Shown: in pieces, positions 44,692 to 44,873 of the stretch
How the letters are laid out: each line of letters starts with the position of its first letter
Numbering within the stretch: position 1 is the first letter of the stretch
NCBI GenBank assembly: GCA_944324465.1
Contig: CALUWI010000019.1
Span: forward strand, 1 to 44,873
Direction: 5' to 3'
Origin: an uncultured Mucispirillum sp.
GTDB taxonomy: Bacteria; Chrysiogenota; Deferribacteres; Deferribacterales; Mucispirillaceae
DNA length: 44,873 bases
The notes under the pieces: generated by a model
What the model was told of the DNA's origin: nothing
The model's input: the letters and a program-made list of their open reading frames with translations, nothing else
Database searches by the model: none
Translations under genes and position numbers: made by a program

Positions 44692-44873
44692 CTTTATTCT
44701 CTTTGCTGTTGATATGGTTGTGTAAAATGAATAAGAATATTTAAAACAATCAAGAGATAAAATATGAGCAGTGTTGATTTAATATGCCAAAAAGCAAGCC
44801 TGTGAAAAAAAGTCTGTAAATTCAGTTTTCTATGATTATATTTTTACCTATCCTGCTCTATGAATACCAGAAT
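44692..44873. other. Non-coding end of the window
   Basis: No supported gene, hairpin or repeat in the last 182 bases. Frames on both strands are broken by stops. Confidence 0.4.

Overview
This AT-rich window comes from a bacterial chromosome. It carries a complete clade II ('atypical') nitrous oxide reductase operon of the Wolinella/epsilonproteobacterial layout, but the overall gene set and base composition fit a low-GC gut anaerobe such as a Mucispirillum-like member of Deferribacterota. That taxonomic guess is inference: no rRNA or other marker gene is present.

Layout. (1) Bases 1-4600 are a decayed accessory segment: IS30-type ends, a glycosyltransferase-like C-terminus, a frameshifted cystatin-like protein, an arylsulfotransferase-like lipoprotein with two stops and a frameshift, one intact gene resembling alpha-helical pore-forming toxins, and an IS256-family element. 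(2) Bases 4611-9781 look like core genome: clpC, a ketopantoate-reductase/Nudix fusion, an alpha/beta hydrolase, a secreted GspG-like protein and tRNA-Ser(UGA). (3) Bases 10239-19616 are the nos operon nosZBDGC1C2HFLY. It is preceded by an FNR-type site placed exactly as in a class II activated promoter and closed by a terminator. NosZ is the N2O reductase with its own cytochrome c domain, NosG/H and the small cytochromes C1/C2 form the predicted electron path from quinol, and NosD/F/Y/L supply and mature copper. (4) Bases 19986-26982 begin a defence-type region: a SIR2-P-loop NTPase (Avs5-like architecture), a two-TM protein, a three-gene minus-strand operon (PD-(D/E)XK-like protein, HTH regulator, RNase J-like MBL hydrolase), and an hsdR remnant. 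(5) A methyltransferase is followed by the second IS256 copy (27751-29024), in the same orientation as the first and nearly identical. Both copies carry the same amber stop at a conserved Trp of the transposase. (6) Bases 29276-44658 are more accessory and defence genes: HigBA, an AAA ATPase with a DUF234-like C-terminus, a stand-alone SIR2 protein, and an enlarged type III restriction-modification locus made of an SNF2-type helicase, DUF4391 protein, Mod and Res. A YefM/YoeB-like toxin-antitoxin pair sits inside it between short direct repeats. A nuclease-helicase gene follows.

The strongest second-look signals are the G9 tract inside mod (a likely phase-variation switch), the toxin-antitoxin module inserted between 18-bp repeats in the SNF2-DUF4391-Mod-Res locus, the shared nonsense codon in both IS256 copies, the pore-forming-toxin candidate, the minus-strand nuclease/HTH/MBL operon and the reductase-Nudix fusion. 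All family assignments come from motif recognition by eye, not from database searches.
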